Assembly (NCBI GenBank): GCA_027924585.1
Contig: BSBM01000608.1
Location: 12,002,501-12,066,500, forward strand
Source of the DNA: Larix kaempferi
Taxonomy: Eukaryota > Streptophyta > Pinopsida > Pinales > Pinaceae
Reading direction: 5' to 3'
Length of the DNA: 64,000 bases
The position numbers were made by a program, and so were the translations under genes. Under the pieces are notes generated by a model that was not told the origin of the DNA, ran no database searches, and saw only the letters and a list, made by a program, of their open reading frames with translations. Shown here in pieces: positions 30,202 through 39,266 of the stretch. Within the stretch, counting starts at the first letter, position 1, and each line of letters opens with the position of its first letter.

Positions 30202-30975
30202 GTCGTCATATTGACCATTGTGTAAACTCTTTGCTATTTTACCTAAACCCATTTTAGAGTAAAAACACATCCCTGAAGTTTCCCATGTATAGAGGGCTTA
30301 ACTGACCTACTTTTCAAGGTCGTCGCAGTCTTCCCTTGTGCAACATGTGACGTCACAGGTTGTCCTAATGCAACCTGTGACAATGTCAGATATTTGGATT
30401 AAAGAGTATCTTTGAGCCCGTTCTCGAAGATGAGTGATGTGGAGGCCTATCCCTAGGATCTAGGAGAGGTGGCACTTCAGTTCCTAACCTTATGGAAAGA
30501 TACCTTAACCATATCCCCCTAATCCTCAACCTACTCTATCTCTTTAGACCTATATAAACACCCACTCTCTCCATGGGAGGGGGGAAGGTCTATGGTACCC
30601 TTATGTTGATAGGATCCATACTAGTGATTGGGAATCTTGTACCATCTTGGAGGCTTGGCTTGGACATGTTGGATGGAGGATGCAACATTGAGGCTTTGGT
30701 TGTAGCTTCATCTTTTCTATGTATTCCCACTTTTTATGCAGTTAATATAATCTCTTTCCATAAATGTTGTCTCATTGATGATGTTTAGAACTTTCTTCCT
30801 CAACTGTTAGTTTAGATCAGTTATTGTTTAGATATCTTGTACTGCTTGTATTGTTTCCATATTGTCTTGACAGGTCTTACAGCTAGAGATCTGATGACTG
30901 CGAGACTTGGAGCAACAACAAGGAGAAGGATACGTGATCTGAAAGGTATGATATCTATGTACTCGATCTGTAACT
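30202..30975 (+). repeat. OUT 3' LTR, second part
   Basis: It continues the left LTR from the exact base after the COP target site, giving 140 + 774 = 914 bp, equal to the left copy. Positions 30874-30945 form a purine-rich block bordered by TTGACAG on the left and GAAAG/GTATG on the right, like an exon between splice sites. Confidence 0.85.
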
Positions 30976-31510
30976 AGATCTAGGAAATGAGTTTTATATT
31001 CTATTCTATTTGTTCTAGACTCTCATTGAGCTAGGGAGATCCTGCTTGCCTTCGGTCGAGTGGATTGTCCATTAACATGGTTGATAGTAATTTCAGCAGA
31101 TAAGTAATTAATCTCCTTTACAGTGTTCATGAATGTTGATTTTCACTTCAGATTATTTATGAACACTGTTTAATTTTTGCAATCAATAATCCATACATTG
31201 ATCTACAGTTTGGATTTGTCTTTACTAATGATCTGTGTGTCTTTTATGTTTGAAGTGAATTTATTTAATTAAAACATTTATCTATTTCTGCAAATGATTA
31301 ACATAAATTAGTAAATTCATGTTAATTTTTCAATTAGCATTTTCAACTACACGGTAATCTTGCATGTGCCTAATCCTTAAAACTACTATCAGTGAATTTT
31401 CATTTCATGATTGTGTTGTGGTTAAACTAGCATTAATAACCTCGCTATACTCAATGTGCCAAATCAAAGAAAAAATAGTAATCTCGCTATAATCAATGTG
31501 CAAAATCAAA
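30976..31510. other. AT-rich stretch, possible distal OUT LTR end
   Basis: No gene is visible. The GAGCTAGGGAGATCCTGC near 31031-31048 resembles the last part of the TAIL LTR (GTAGGGAGAAAATTCT), so the true OUT LTR end may lie about here. GTGTTCATGAAT at ~31122 and ATTTATGAACAC at ~31147 form a 12-bp inverted repeat. Confidence 0.4.
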
Positions 31511-32950
31511 TATGCCACGTGTCTCAATAAGATCGTTCCACGTGTCACACTAGGATAGCAGATATCAACATTTTAACAACAAAATTTATACAATTTTTGC
31601 TTTAAAGACTTTGCTGGCAAGTATAAATATTCTCAGAGAAAGAGCGGTCGCTCTTTCTCCAAGATTTTCTATGGTTAGAATTCCCTCCTAAATGAAGGGT
31701 CGTCCGACCCTTCGTATTCGCAATATTCGTTTCATAATAGTTTGACACTACAAGAAGGGTCGGTCGATCCTTCTTGCATTCTCCATTATGGCTATAGCTG
31801 AATTGTTGGATAAAGGTTACACAATTATTTACGAAAAGAAGGGGCGAACGATCCTTCTTTTTGTAAAACAAAAGTCGAGACAAACCATTTTTATATGATA
31901 TAACTTAAAAGGTGTTCTATTTTTACAATTCCCTCGTAATTGAAGGGTTGACCGCCCCATCTTATTCCCAATATTATTTTTATAATATTTCGACACTCCC
32001 AAAAGGGTCGACTGACCCTTGTTATTCCCAATATTATTTTCATATTAGTTCGACACTGCAAGAAGGATCGCTCAATCCTTCTTGTGTTATACATTATGGA
32101 TATAGTTGAATTGCTGGATAAATGTTTTCACAGTTAACTATGAAAAGAAGGGGCGACCAATTCTTCTTCTCGAAAAACAAGGATCGAAGACAAAAGTCGT
32201 CAGAAACCATTTTTATATGTTATAACTTACAAGGTGTTCTATTTTTACAATTCCCTCTTAATTGAAGGGTCGACTGCCCCATCTTATTCCCAATATTATG
32301 TTTATAATAGTTCGACACTCCCAAAAGGGTCAACCGACCCTTCTTATTCCCAATATTATTTTCATATTAGTTCGACACTGCAAGAAGGGTCGCTTGATCC
32401 TTCTTGTGCTATCCATTATGGATATAACTGAATTGTTGGATAAATGTTTTCACAACTAACTACGAAAAGAAGGGGGGGGCGATCCTTCTTATCAAAAAAT
32501 GGAAGTTGAGACAACCATTTTTATAACTTTTCGCCTTACATTTTGAACATTTACAAATGCAAATTGCAATTTTCAAATAAAAAATTGAATTTTTTTATTT
32601 GAGATCGACACATTTCAAATTAGAAATTGCATTTTTTAATTTAAATTCACAGTTTCCAAATGAGAATTTTCATTATTTGATTTCAAATTCACCCTTTTCA
32701 AATCAAATTTTTCATTTTTTTATTTGAAATTCACACTTTTCAAATCAAAATTTGCATTTTTTGATTTGAAATTCACACTTTCTAAATTGAAATTCATAGT
32801 TTTATAACAAAAAAATGCAATTTTAAGGTTCATAGGTAGTCAAAAAACACACTATTTGAATTGAAAAACACACTTTTCAAAGACAATATTACCACTTTCA
32901 GAACCTGTTTTTGCACTTTAGAAAGGTTGATATTGACACTTTCAAAGGAT
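31511..32950. repeat. PAL copy A
   Basis: It starts with two CCACGTGTC boxes (CACGTG at 31516-31521 and 31539-31544). Palindromic units follow: arms GAGAAAGAGCG/CGCTCTTTCTC at 31636-31659, GAAGGGTCG/CGACCCTTC at 31694-31713, CAAGAAGGGTCG/CGATCCTTCTTG at 31751-31776 (one G-T pair). A ~310-bp block containing several of these repeats at ~31910 and ~32230. It ends with an AT-rich array (32530-32830) and a TTCAGAACC...GCACTTTAGAAAGG tail shared with copy C. No coding frame or terminal repeats are evident. Confidence 0.8.
32530..32830. repeat. AT-rich ~45-bp array in PAL copy A
   Basis: Repeated TTTGAAATTCACACTTTTCAA, with ATTTGCATTTTTT between units, six or seven degenerate copies. Each unit pairs partly with itself (TTTGAAA/TTTCAAA). 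The same array occurs in copy C. Confidence 0.75.
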
Positions 32951-33009
32951 AAAGTTGCTCAATGTTTTAGATTGTCCTTGTCAGTCGCTGAAGGTTGGCG
33001 GCATCTTTT

Positions 33010-33200
33010 ATTCAGACAGATGCAGGCTCGTTTGAAGGGACGGTAGTGGAGCTGTCACATTTAATACTCTGCAGCTCAATGCTTAGCTGTCGTCGTCTAC
33101 ACCTCTATCAACCCTCATGAAAATACTATCAACCATCATGACAGTACTATTCAGACAGATGCGAGATCATTTGAAGGGATGGTAATGGAGGATGACAAGG
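33010..33200. repeat. Direct repeat, ~45 bp, two copies
   Basis: TTCAGACAGATGC, then G(G/A)-rich sequence with TTTGAAGGGA(C/T)GGTA(G/A)TGGAG, occurs at about 33010 and 33150. No function is seen. Confidence 0.6.
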
Positions 33201-33641
33201 GGTAGGGGTCAGCCAAATGCCCTGTAACGTCTTGCCTCCAATAAATTACGCCCTCAATCATTATGCTGATGTCGGTTTACACAATTCTTTTCTATCATTG
33301 CTTCCTTAGGCATAACTACCTCTGTGTTGAAGGCAATAATTCTGGTTGTACCACGCTGTTGAGAAAGTACTGCAAAATGATTTTCAATTGTACGAGATGA
33401 CCTTTTACATGGATTTTGAGTCATTCAATATCTACAAAGCCATTAATGGCGATCCTCTCGTATGTGTGGGATTCTGTGAAAATATATGGGAGTCAAGTCG
33501 GCTCTCTGCCCTGCTTTCCATATAAATTCCTATAAATATTTTCAATGGAGTAGGCAACCTCCATTCGAGAGAGTTGCAATTTAAAGCTTGGTTGAACTTC
33601 TGGGTGGATTTATGGTGGTTCAGTTTTTTTAATTGGTATAT
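33201..33641. other. Noncoding stretch with a TATA-like box
   Basis: CCTATAAATATTTT at about 33529-33542 lies ~100 bp upstream of an ATG at 33642. Nothing else is recognised. Confidence 0.35.
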
Positions 33642-34217
33642 CATGGCTTCTCGTATGAGCACGTGTAGACGCAGGGGATCCAGCAGGGATGTAGGGTCTT
33701 CACGACCTGGGGGGGAAGTTGCTCTCAGGGAGAAGGCTCGTCTCAACAGCACACCATGGGGATGGAAGACTCTTCCCCGCAGACCTTCAATTGGGGGGCT
33801 TAGTATCTAGCAGAGATGCCTGCTCCGATAGAGGCACAGATAACACACCACGAATTATCCCTTCTCCGAGAATACGAAGCCCACTTGGGCCGGAAATTAA
33901 TCTCCAACCCCTTCTGGTTGGTGAGGATCTTGTTCATTCGTGAAATTCAAGCGAGGAACCAGCTGGCTCACAACCTACGTGAAGCCCTCCAAATTATAAA
34001 AGGAGGCCAACAAACTCATTCGGTCAGTGTTCGCTTTCTCAAGTCTGCTCTAAAATATTACATGGTTACCTCGAGGGACTTCCCTCATGAAGAACCAGTT
34101 TCCCCACGGGGGCAGACCCTGCTCCTTGATTGGTCTTCCCGATCTGCGTTTGTGCCGGTCTTGGTGGTCAATGTCCGGCTCGCTGGTGGCTCATTGTTTT
34201 TTCTATGGATTTTTTGA
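33642..34217 (+). CDS. Weak gene-like stretch, possibly frameshifted
   Basis: A TATA-like box near 33530 is followed by ATG at 33642 in good plant context (ATCATGGCT). The first frame (MASRMSTCRRRGSSRD...) runs to a stop at 33810. A second frame starts at 33816 (MPAPIEAQITHHELSLLREYEAHLG...) and runs to 34217, with a helical part rich in Leu, Arg and Gln. The two could be parts of one protein joined by a frameshift or splicing, or unrelated open frames in repeat DNA. I do not recognise either product. GC content is higher than in the surroundings, the main reason for listing it. Confidence 0.25.
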
Positions 34218-34329
34218 TGGTGGCTCACTGTTTTTTCTCTATATTTTGCCATGTCTTTGGAAGTTCAGTCTCGACGCAGACTCCAGATGTTAGCGTGGTT
34301 TTGTTATGGGGGCTTCTCGGTCAATATTC

Positions 34330-34450
34330 AATTGTTAGAATCGATCAATATGGACCATTGAATAACATATAAATATGGACCATTGAATAGCATATAAATA
34401 TTCAATTTTTAGAATCGGTCAATATGGACCATTGAATAGCATATAAATAG
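34330..34450. repeat. Tandem repeat with a TATAAATA motif
   Basis: Three units share AATATGGACCATTGAATA(A/G)CATATAAAT. A longer phrase TTCAATT(G/T)TTAGAATCG(A/G)TCAATATGG occurs twice. The last unit ends in TATAAATAG, like an LTR promoter, with a GA-rich stretch ~40 bp downstream. Confidence 0.7.
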
Positions 34451-34613
34451 AAGTGAATTGTAAGCCTAAGGGCAGATTAGAAGAGAGAGAGATAGTGTAG
34501 AAATGCTCTTTTTGGTCTAATTTGGATCCGCAACATTATGTTTTGATTGTTCCTGCGACGGGTTTACTGCAGACTTTAATGAATTCATGAAGATGTCTGA
34601 TTATTGTTCTAAT

Positions 34614-34637
34614 TCTGTCTCTGTCTCTGTCTCTGTG
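34614..34637. repeat. TCTGTC microsatellite
   Basis: Four TCTGTC-type units in a row inside a noncoding stretch. Confidence 0.8.
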
Positions 34638-35190
34638 CGGTGGTGAATGTTGCATCATGTCTATTATGCTGTGGATTGAATGATAATGGTTCATGCGATT
34701 AAGTAGAATGGATATGTTATTGTGAATGTTTACTTTATGTTGAATATGCGAATTGCTTACATAATATGCGAATGATGAGTAAATAGTATGCTGTCAAGTT
34801 GATGATTTCTGGTTAACTTTCTGCGATAAGAGATTTGTGGGTAAAGCATATTCTCAATGCCACTATGGAAACTTGGTTCCTGTAGCACCCTTATCTGCCT
34901 CGAGTGAGACCTCACTTGCTTCACAGGTGTTGCTGGGAAGGGTAACTCCTTTCTGGGCCGGTGTATAAGCGATTGTTGGTGCTTGTTGACGACAGTGAGA
35001 ACCACTATCGAGAAGAGTTGAGAAACACGGGTTTTATCTGCAGTTAGCCTGGTTGTATGCTCCTCGGTTTGATATTTTATGGCTTTTTGACCATACTCAG
35101 CATGGCACGAGCTGTTGGGTGCTCATTTGTAATTGTATTCATTAATTGTGTCTTCCATTTTGATTCTTTCCAACTTGCTGGATGCACCAA
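34638..35190. other. Noncoding stretch
   Basis: No credible coding frame, RNA gene or repeat was recognised here. Short open frames on both strands have no family features. Confidence 0.4.
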
Positions 35191-35365
35191 CATTTTTTTT
35201 TTAATAGAAACATTTTACTTTTTAAAGAGAAACATTCATTATTTTTGTTTTTTTTAAATAGAAACATTTTACTTTTTCTTTTTTTAAATAGAAACATTTT
35301 AGTTTTTAAAGAGAAACATTCTTTCTTTTTTCTTTTTTTTAAATAGAAACATTTTACTTTTTATT
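35191..35365. repeat. T-rich tandem array with AATAGAAACATTTTA
   Basis: Units of T-run plus AAATAGAAACATTTTACTTTTT alternate with AAAGAGAAACATTC, four to five copies. A last lone unit is near 35600. Confidence 0.75.
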
Positions 35366-35384
35366 GCAATGGGGTAGATACAAA

Positions 35385-35490
35385 ATAAGTGACAATTATA
35401 TTTAAAACTGATTCCATGTATAATTTCAAAAACAATCAACACATGCATGCATTCCTAGACACACCATAATGCTAATTAAAATTTAAGCAG
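35385..35490. repeat. Direct repeat left of PAL copy B
   Basis: Shares ATGTATAATTTCAAAAACAA, CATGCATGC and ATAATGCTAATTAAAATTTAA with 37080-37175, in the same order and orientation. The pair brackets PAL copy B. Confidence 0.7.
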
Positions 35491-35650
35491 GATACTGTGT
35501 TGGAAAAGGACATTCCCAGATGACAATGTAGATAGTGATGCCATTAGTTGGAATGATTCTGACTGCAATTAACCAGACAGAAACATTCTTTCTTTTATTT
35601 TATTTTAAATAGAAACAATATGCTTTTGGGTCTTCTCAAAGTTCCAAATC

Positions 35651-36760
35651 AATTATGCCACGTGTCACAATATGATCGTTCCACGTGTCACCCTAGGATA
35701 CCAGATATCAAAATTTTAACAACAAAATTTATATAATTTTTGCTTTAAAGACTTTGCTGGCAAGTGGAAATATTCTGAGAGAAAGAGCGGTTGCTCTTTC
35801 TCCAAGGTTTTTTATTGTTACAATTCCCTCCTAAATGAAGGGTTAGCCAACCCTTCTTATTCCCAATATTCGTTTCATAATAGTTCGACACTTCAAGAAG
35901 GGTTGGCTGATCCTTCTTGTATTCTCCGTTATGGCTATAATTGAATTGTTGGATAAATATTTTCACAATTAACTATGAAAGAAGGGGTGGCCGATCCTTC
36001 TTGTCGTACAACGGAAGTCGTAACAAACCATTTTTATATAATATAACTTCCAAGGTATTCTATTTTTACAGTTACCTCGTAACTGAAGGGTCGTCCAACC
36101 CTTATTATTCCCAATATTATTCTCGTAATAGTTAGACACTGCAAGAAGGGTCGTTCGACCCTTCGTATTTCCAATATTATTTTCATAATATTTTGACACT
36201 ACAAGATGGGTCGGTCGATCCTTCTTGTGTTCTCCATTGTGGATATAGCTTAATTGTTGGATAAATGTTTTCACAATTAATTATGAAAAGAAGGGGCAAC
36301 TGATCCTTCTTGTTGGAAAATGGAAGTCGTGACAAACAATTTTTATATGTTATAACTTTTCACCTTAAAACTTTGAACGTTTAGAAATGAAATTTGCAAT
36401 TTTCAAATAAATAATTCACTGTATTATTTTCAAAATATTTTGACACTGCAAGAAGGGTCGGTCAACCCTTCTTATTACCAATATTATTTTCATAATATTC
36501 CGACACTGTAAGAAGGGTCGGTCGATCCTTCTTGTGTTATCCATTATGGATATAGCTGAATTGTTGGATAAAGGTTTTCACAGTTAACTACGAAAAGAAG
36601 GGGCGGATGATCCTTCTTGTCGGAAAATGGAAGTCGAGACAAACTATTTTTATATGTTCGACCAACCCTGGTTATTCCCAGTATTGTTTTCATAATAGTT
36701 GAACACTGCAAGAAGGGTCGGTCAATCCTTCTTGTGTTCTCCATTAATATTGGGCATTGG
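35651..36760. repeat. PAL copy B
   Basis: Same head as copy A with both CACGTG boxes (35659-35664 and 35682-35687) and the same first palindrome in a variant with a G-T pair. At least seven GAAGGGT(C/T)G-type palindromes follow, for example near 35836, 35895, 36085, 36145, 36205, 36450 and 36510. The AT-rich array of copies A and C is missing or reduced near 36390-36430. Confidence 0.78.
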
Positions 36761-36897
36761 TCATAAATGAATCCAATATCAATTTTAGCATAAAATTGGT
36801 GAATACTTAGATGTGGTAAACCAGAGCATAAACATATGAATTCTGATTTAATATTACTTTCATCCAAGCATGAAGAATAACACAATGGAAAATATCT

Positions 36898-37060
36898 ATT
36901 GGAAATAACAATAAACAGAGAAAGGAAGGAAATTTACAGACACACATAATTTACTGCAAATAACAATTAACAGAGAATGGAAGGAAATTTACAGACTGTC
37001 ATTGCAAGAAATAACAATTAACAAAGAAATGAAGGAAATTTACAGACTGTCATTAATGAA
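36898..37060. repeat. Tandem repeat, ~58-bp unit
   Basis: Three units of AAATAACAAT(A/T)AACA(G/A)AGAAA-GGAAGGAAATTTACAGAC. No role is visible. Confidence 0.75.
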
Positions 37061-37079
37061 TAGTTTTTTCATCAGTGGT

Positions 37080-37175
37080 ACAATTATATTCAACACATTC
37101 TATGTATAATTTCAAAAACAAGCGACTCATGCATGCCTTCCCAGACACACTATAATGCTAATTAAAATTTAACAT
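37080..37175. repeat. Direct repeat right of PAL copy B
   Basis: Partner of 35385-35490. It could be the old target sequence duplicated by a larger rearrangement, or a diverged terminal repeat of an unrecognised element. Confidence 0.65.
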
Positions 37176-37599
37176 TGATAGACACGACGGTTTGACATGT
37201 TCTCTGAAGTGGTCGAATGGAGGACCTAGTCGGGCGGCCGACCTAAGATCCTCCAACATCTCCCCCACGAACAATCTATTTCTTCATCCCGAAGAAATCA
37301 AAAAATAACTGGAGTTGAATGAACAGAACGTTGCTGACTATGAAAGCACAGTCCTTCTACCTTCTACTTGGAGCAGTGTTGTGGCCACAACAGATCCCAT
37401 GCTTAGCAAAAGCACAGGAGCCCCATTTTTAATAAATTCGAAGGTATATGGGTAAGTTTCCCTTTGTGAATATGAGTTTTCAGTTTAGATATCTTTAAGT
37501 CTAATGCCCATGCCTTCTTGATCCATGTTTCTGCCTGACTTGGTTTATCTCTAAGTGTTTGGTTTGCAGAAATCTTTAAATTTTGAGTGTTTTAACTTT

Positions 37600-38030
37600 T
37601 TCTCTATAAACCCGAAACACGATACTTGGACAACCCGAAACCCGAAAGTTTCGGGTGCGGAATATTGGTGTTCTCACTTTTTGGATTTTCGTCATCCCGA
37701 AACCCGCAACCCGAAAGTTGCGGGTGCAGGATTTCATTTTTCGAAGTTTGTTTTATATAAAGCCGACACCCGAAACCCAACAATGTCACGTTGCGGGAAT
37801 CCAGATTTTTGTTTTTAGGTTTTAATAAACTTGAAAACCGAAACTCGACAATGTCGCGTTTTGGGATTCAGAAATTACCTTTTTAACTTTGCATTTGATT
37901 GCGTCCCGAAACCTGCAACCCACAACTATCGGGTTGCGGCTTTCGGGAACATGGTTTTTATTTGGTTATATTTTGAAACCCAAAACCCGCCAGTGTCGGT
38001 TTTCGGTTTTCGGGAATGGTAAATAAAACC
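37600..38030. repeat. CCCGAAA hairpin units in the LONG 5' LTR
   Basis: Five to six units, ~80-100 bp apart, each with CCCGAAACCCG-type sequence and its near-complement. Best hairpins: ACCCGAAA/TTTCGGGT with a 1-base loop (37640-37656); CCCGCAAC/GTTGCGGG with a CCGAAA loop (37703-37724); and a two-part stem at 37905-37947 made of CCCGAAA/TTTCGGG outside and GCAACCC/GGGTTGC inside. Confidence 0.8.
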
Positions 38031-38858
38031 TTTATCTCTGAACCCGATTTCGCATCTTGCATTGGTTAATCTCAGCCGTTCGTTATTCTCAATCCTACGG
38101 TCGTGATTTAACTTGGGTAAATTGATAAATATAGGGTTTTTGCTATTTTTCGTTATCATTTTTACTCGTTGGGATTACCCCGCTGTGCTAATTCTACTGT
38201 CAATTTGGTCACCAAAGGCCATTTTTGCCAGTTTTTCAGTCATTTTACGTTGAGTTGTTTCCATTGCCGCATTCTGTGTTCAGTAATTTGGTTATTTTGG
38301 GATTCATTTATGGCCTTTTTCTTATTTGATTCGACTCTTCAAGGCTTTGTAGATTATAACTTTTCAGTCTTTGCAGTGTAGCTCCCGTCTTTCTGTTAAA
38401 TCAACAATCTGAATCTGGTTTCATAGGGGAAATCAGGCGTCTAGTTTGTGTACTGAAACTCTTGTCTTAGCCATTTCAAAGTCATCTCTTTTACCATAAC
38501 TCTTAGTTTTATCTCAAATCCGAGGACATGATTGTTGATGTGAACAAATTTGTAATGATCAGCTTTCATATGATTTTTAAGGCATGCAAGTCTCGATTGG
38601 ATTTGTACTTTCGCGTGGATCCAGGTCCACTTAACTCACATTATGGCTCATTTCGTTGCAGTTGGGATGGTTGTAGTGTCCTAATCATAATAATTTAACC
38701 ATTATGCTTGCTCTATTCAATCATTACCATCCTATCAGTTGGCTTTAAATTGGCAACAAACACGAAGCCTTCAATACGTCCTTTGCATTCTTTAGGGGGG
38801 AATTTTTTTGTATGATAATCTTGCGAGCTTCCTTCTAAACGTATTTGATAGAGGCAGT

Positions 38859-39266
38859 ATGCGGACAGGTTATGAATCTCCCAATGCTCACTTCAATTAT
38901 GAAGAACTCTATCCCTTACTTTATCAAGAACCTATGTCACCACCTTTTGATGCAGGTGTTCCTAATTTAAGCATCAATAGTGGTAAAGAAGATTCTGATG
39001 CCCCATCTGTTTGCATGCAAGTTCTTGGCAAGAAAGACAAGAAAGTTTTGAAGGAATTGGATGATCGTGACGAAAATATTATACGAGATTATATAATCAA
39101 TGAAGAACATGATATTCCACTGACTCCTTATGAGGTGGACCCTTTGACGGATTTCTCTGTTTTTGAGAACTTAGTCTCTCATCCAGAAGTTCTTGCGGTA
39201 AATTCTCTACAAGCCGAATCATCTGTTACTGATAATGAGCAGCTTGGATCGGAGTTCTTATTGTGA
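38859..39266 (+). CDS. ORF inside the LONG 5' LTR, 135 residues
   Basis: An open frame from the first ATG (context GCAGTATGC) to TGA encodes a very acidic protein starting MRTGYESPNAHF. Recognisable pieces are ELYPLLYQEPMSPPFD, SVCMQVLGKKDKKV, IIRDYIINE and VDPLTDFSVFENLV. The frame is also open for about 17 codons upstream. The matching ORF at 49333-49740 has the same length, but about 28 of 147 residues differ across the wider open frame. I do not recognise the family. It could be a host exon captured into the LTR or an element-specific protein. Expression is unknown. Confidence 0.5.
   Translation: MRTGYESPNAHFNYEELYPLLYQEPMSPPFDAGVPNLSINSGKEDSDAPSVCMQVLGKKDKKVLKELDDRDENIIRDYIINEEHDIPLTPYEVDPLTDFSVFENLVSHPEVLAVNSLQAESSVTDNEQLGSEFLL

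Larger units (their letters stand above)
3576..30975 (+). mobile_element. Outer LTR element OUT, interrupted by COP and GYP
   Basis: Two copies of a 914-bp terminal sequence define the element: 3576-4489, and 9547-9686 continued at 30202-30975. The continuation is shown by the left copy, which reads uninterrupted across the point where COP inserted (after GATAAT). A G-rich tract ending GGGGGGCATTC directly precedes the right copy and fits a plus-strand polypurine tract. The internal part (4490-9546) encodes gag- and protease-like fragments but no reverse transcriptase or integrase, so it is non-autonomous as it stands. I find no convincing primer site after 4489 and no second copy of the flanking TTGGT. 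Comparison with TAIL suggests the true 3' LTR end may lie somewhat beyond 30975 and that the left LTR has lost its end. Confidence 0.75.

Noticed and set aside
35057-35257. Plus-strand hydrophobic 66-codon frame resembling a membrane peptide
   Set aside because: The hydrophobicity comes from T-rich tandem DNA; there is no promoter context or family resemblance.
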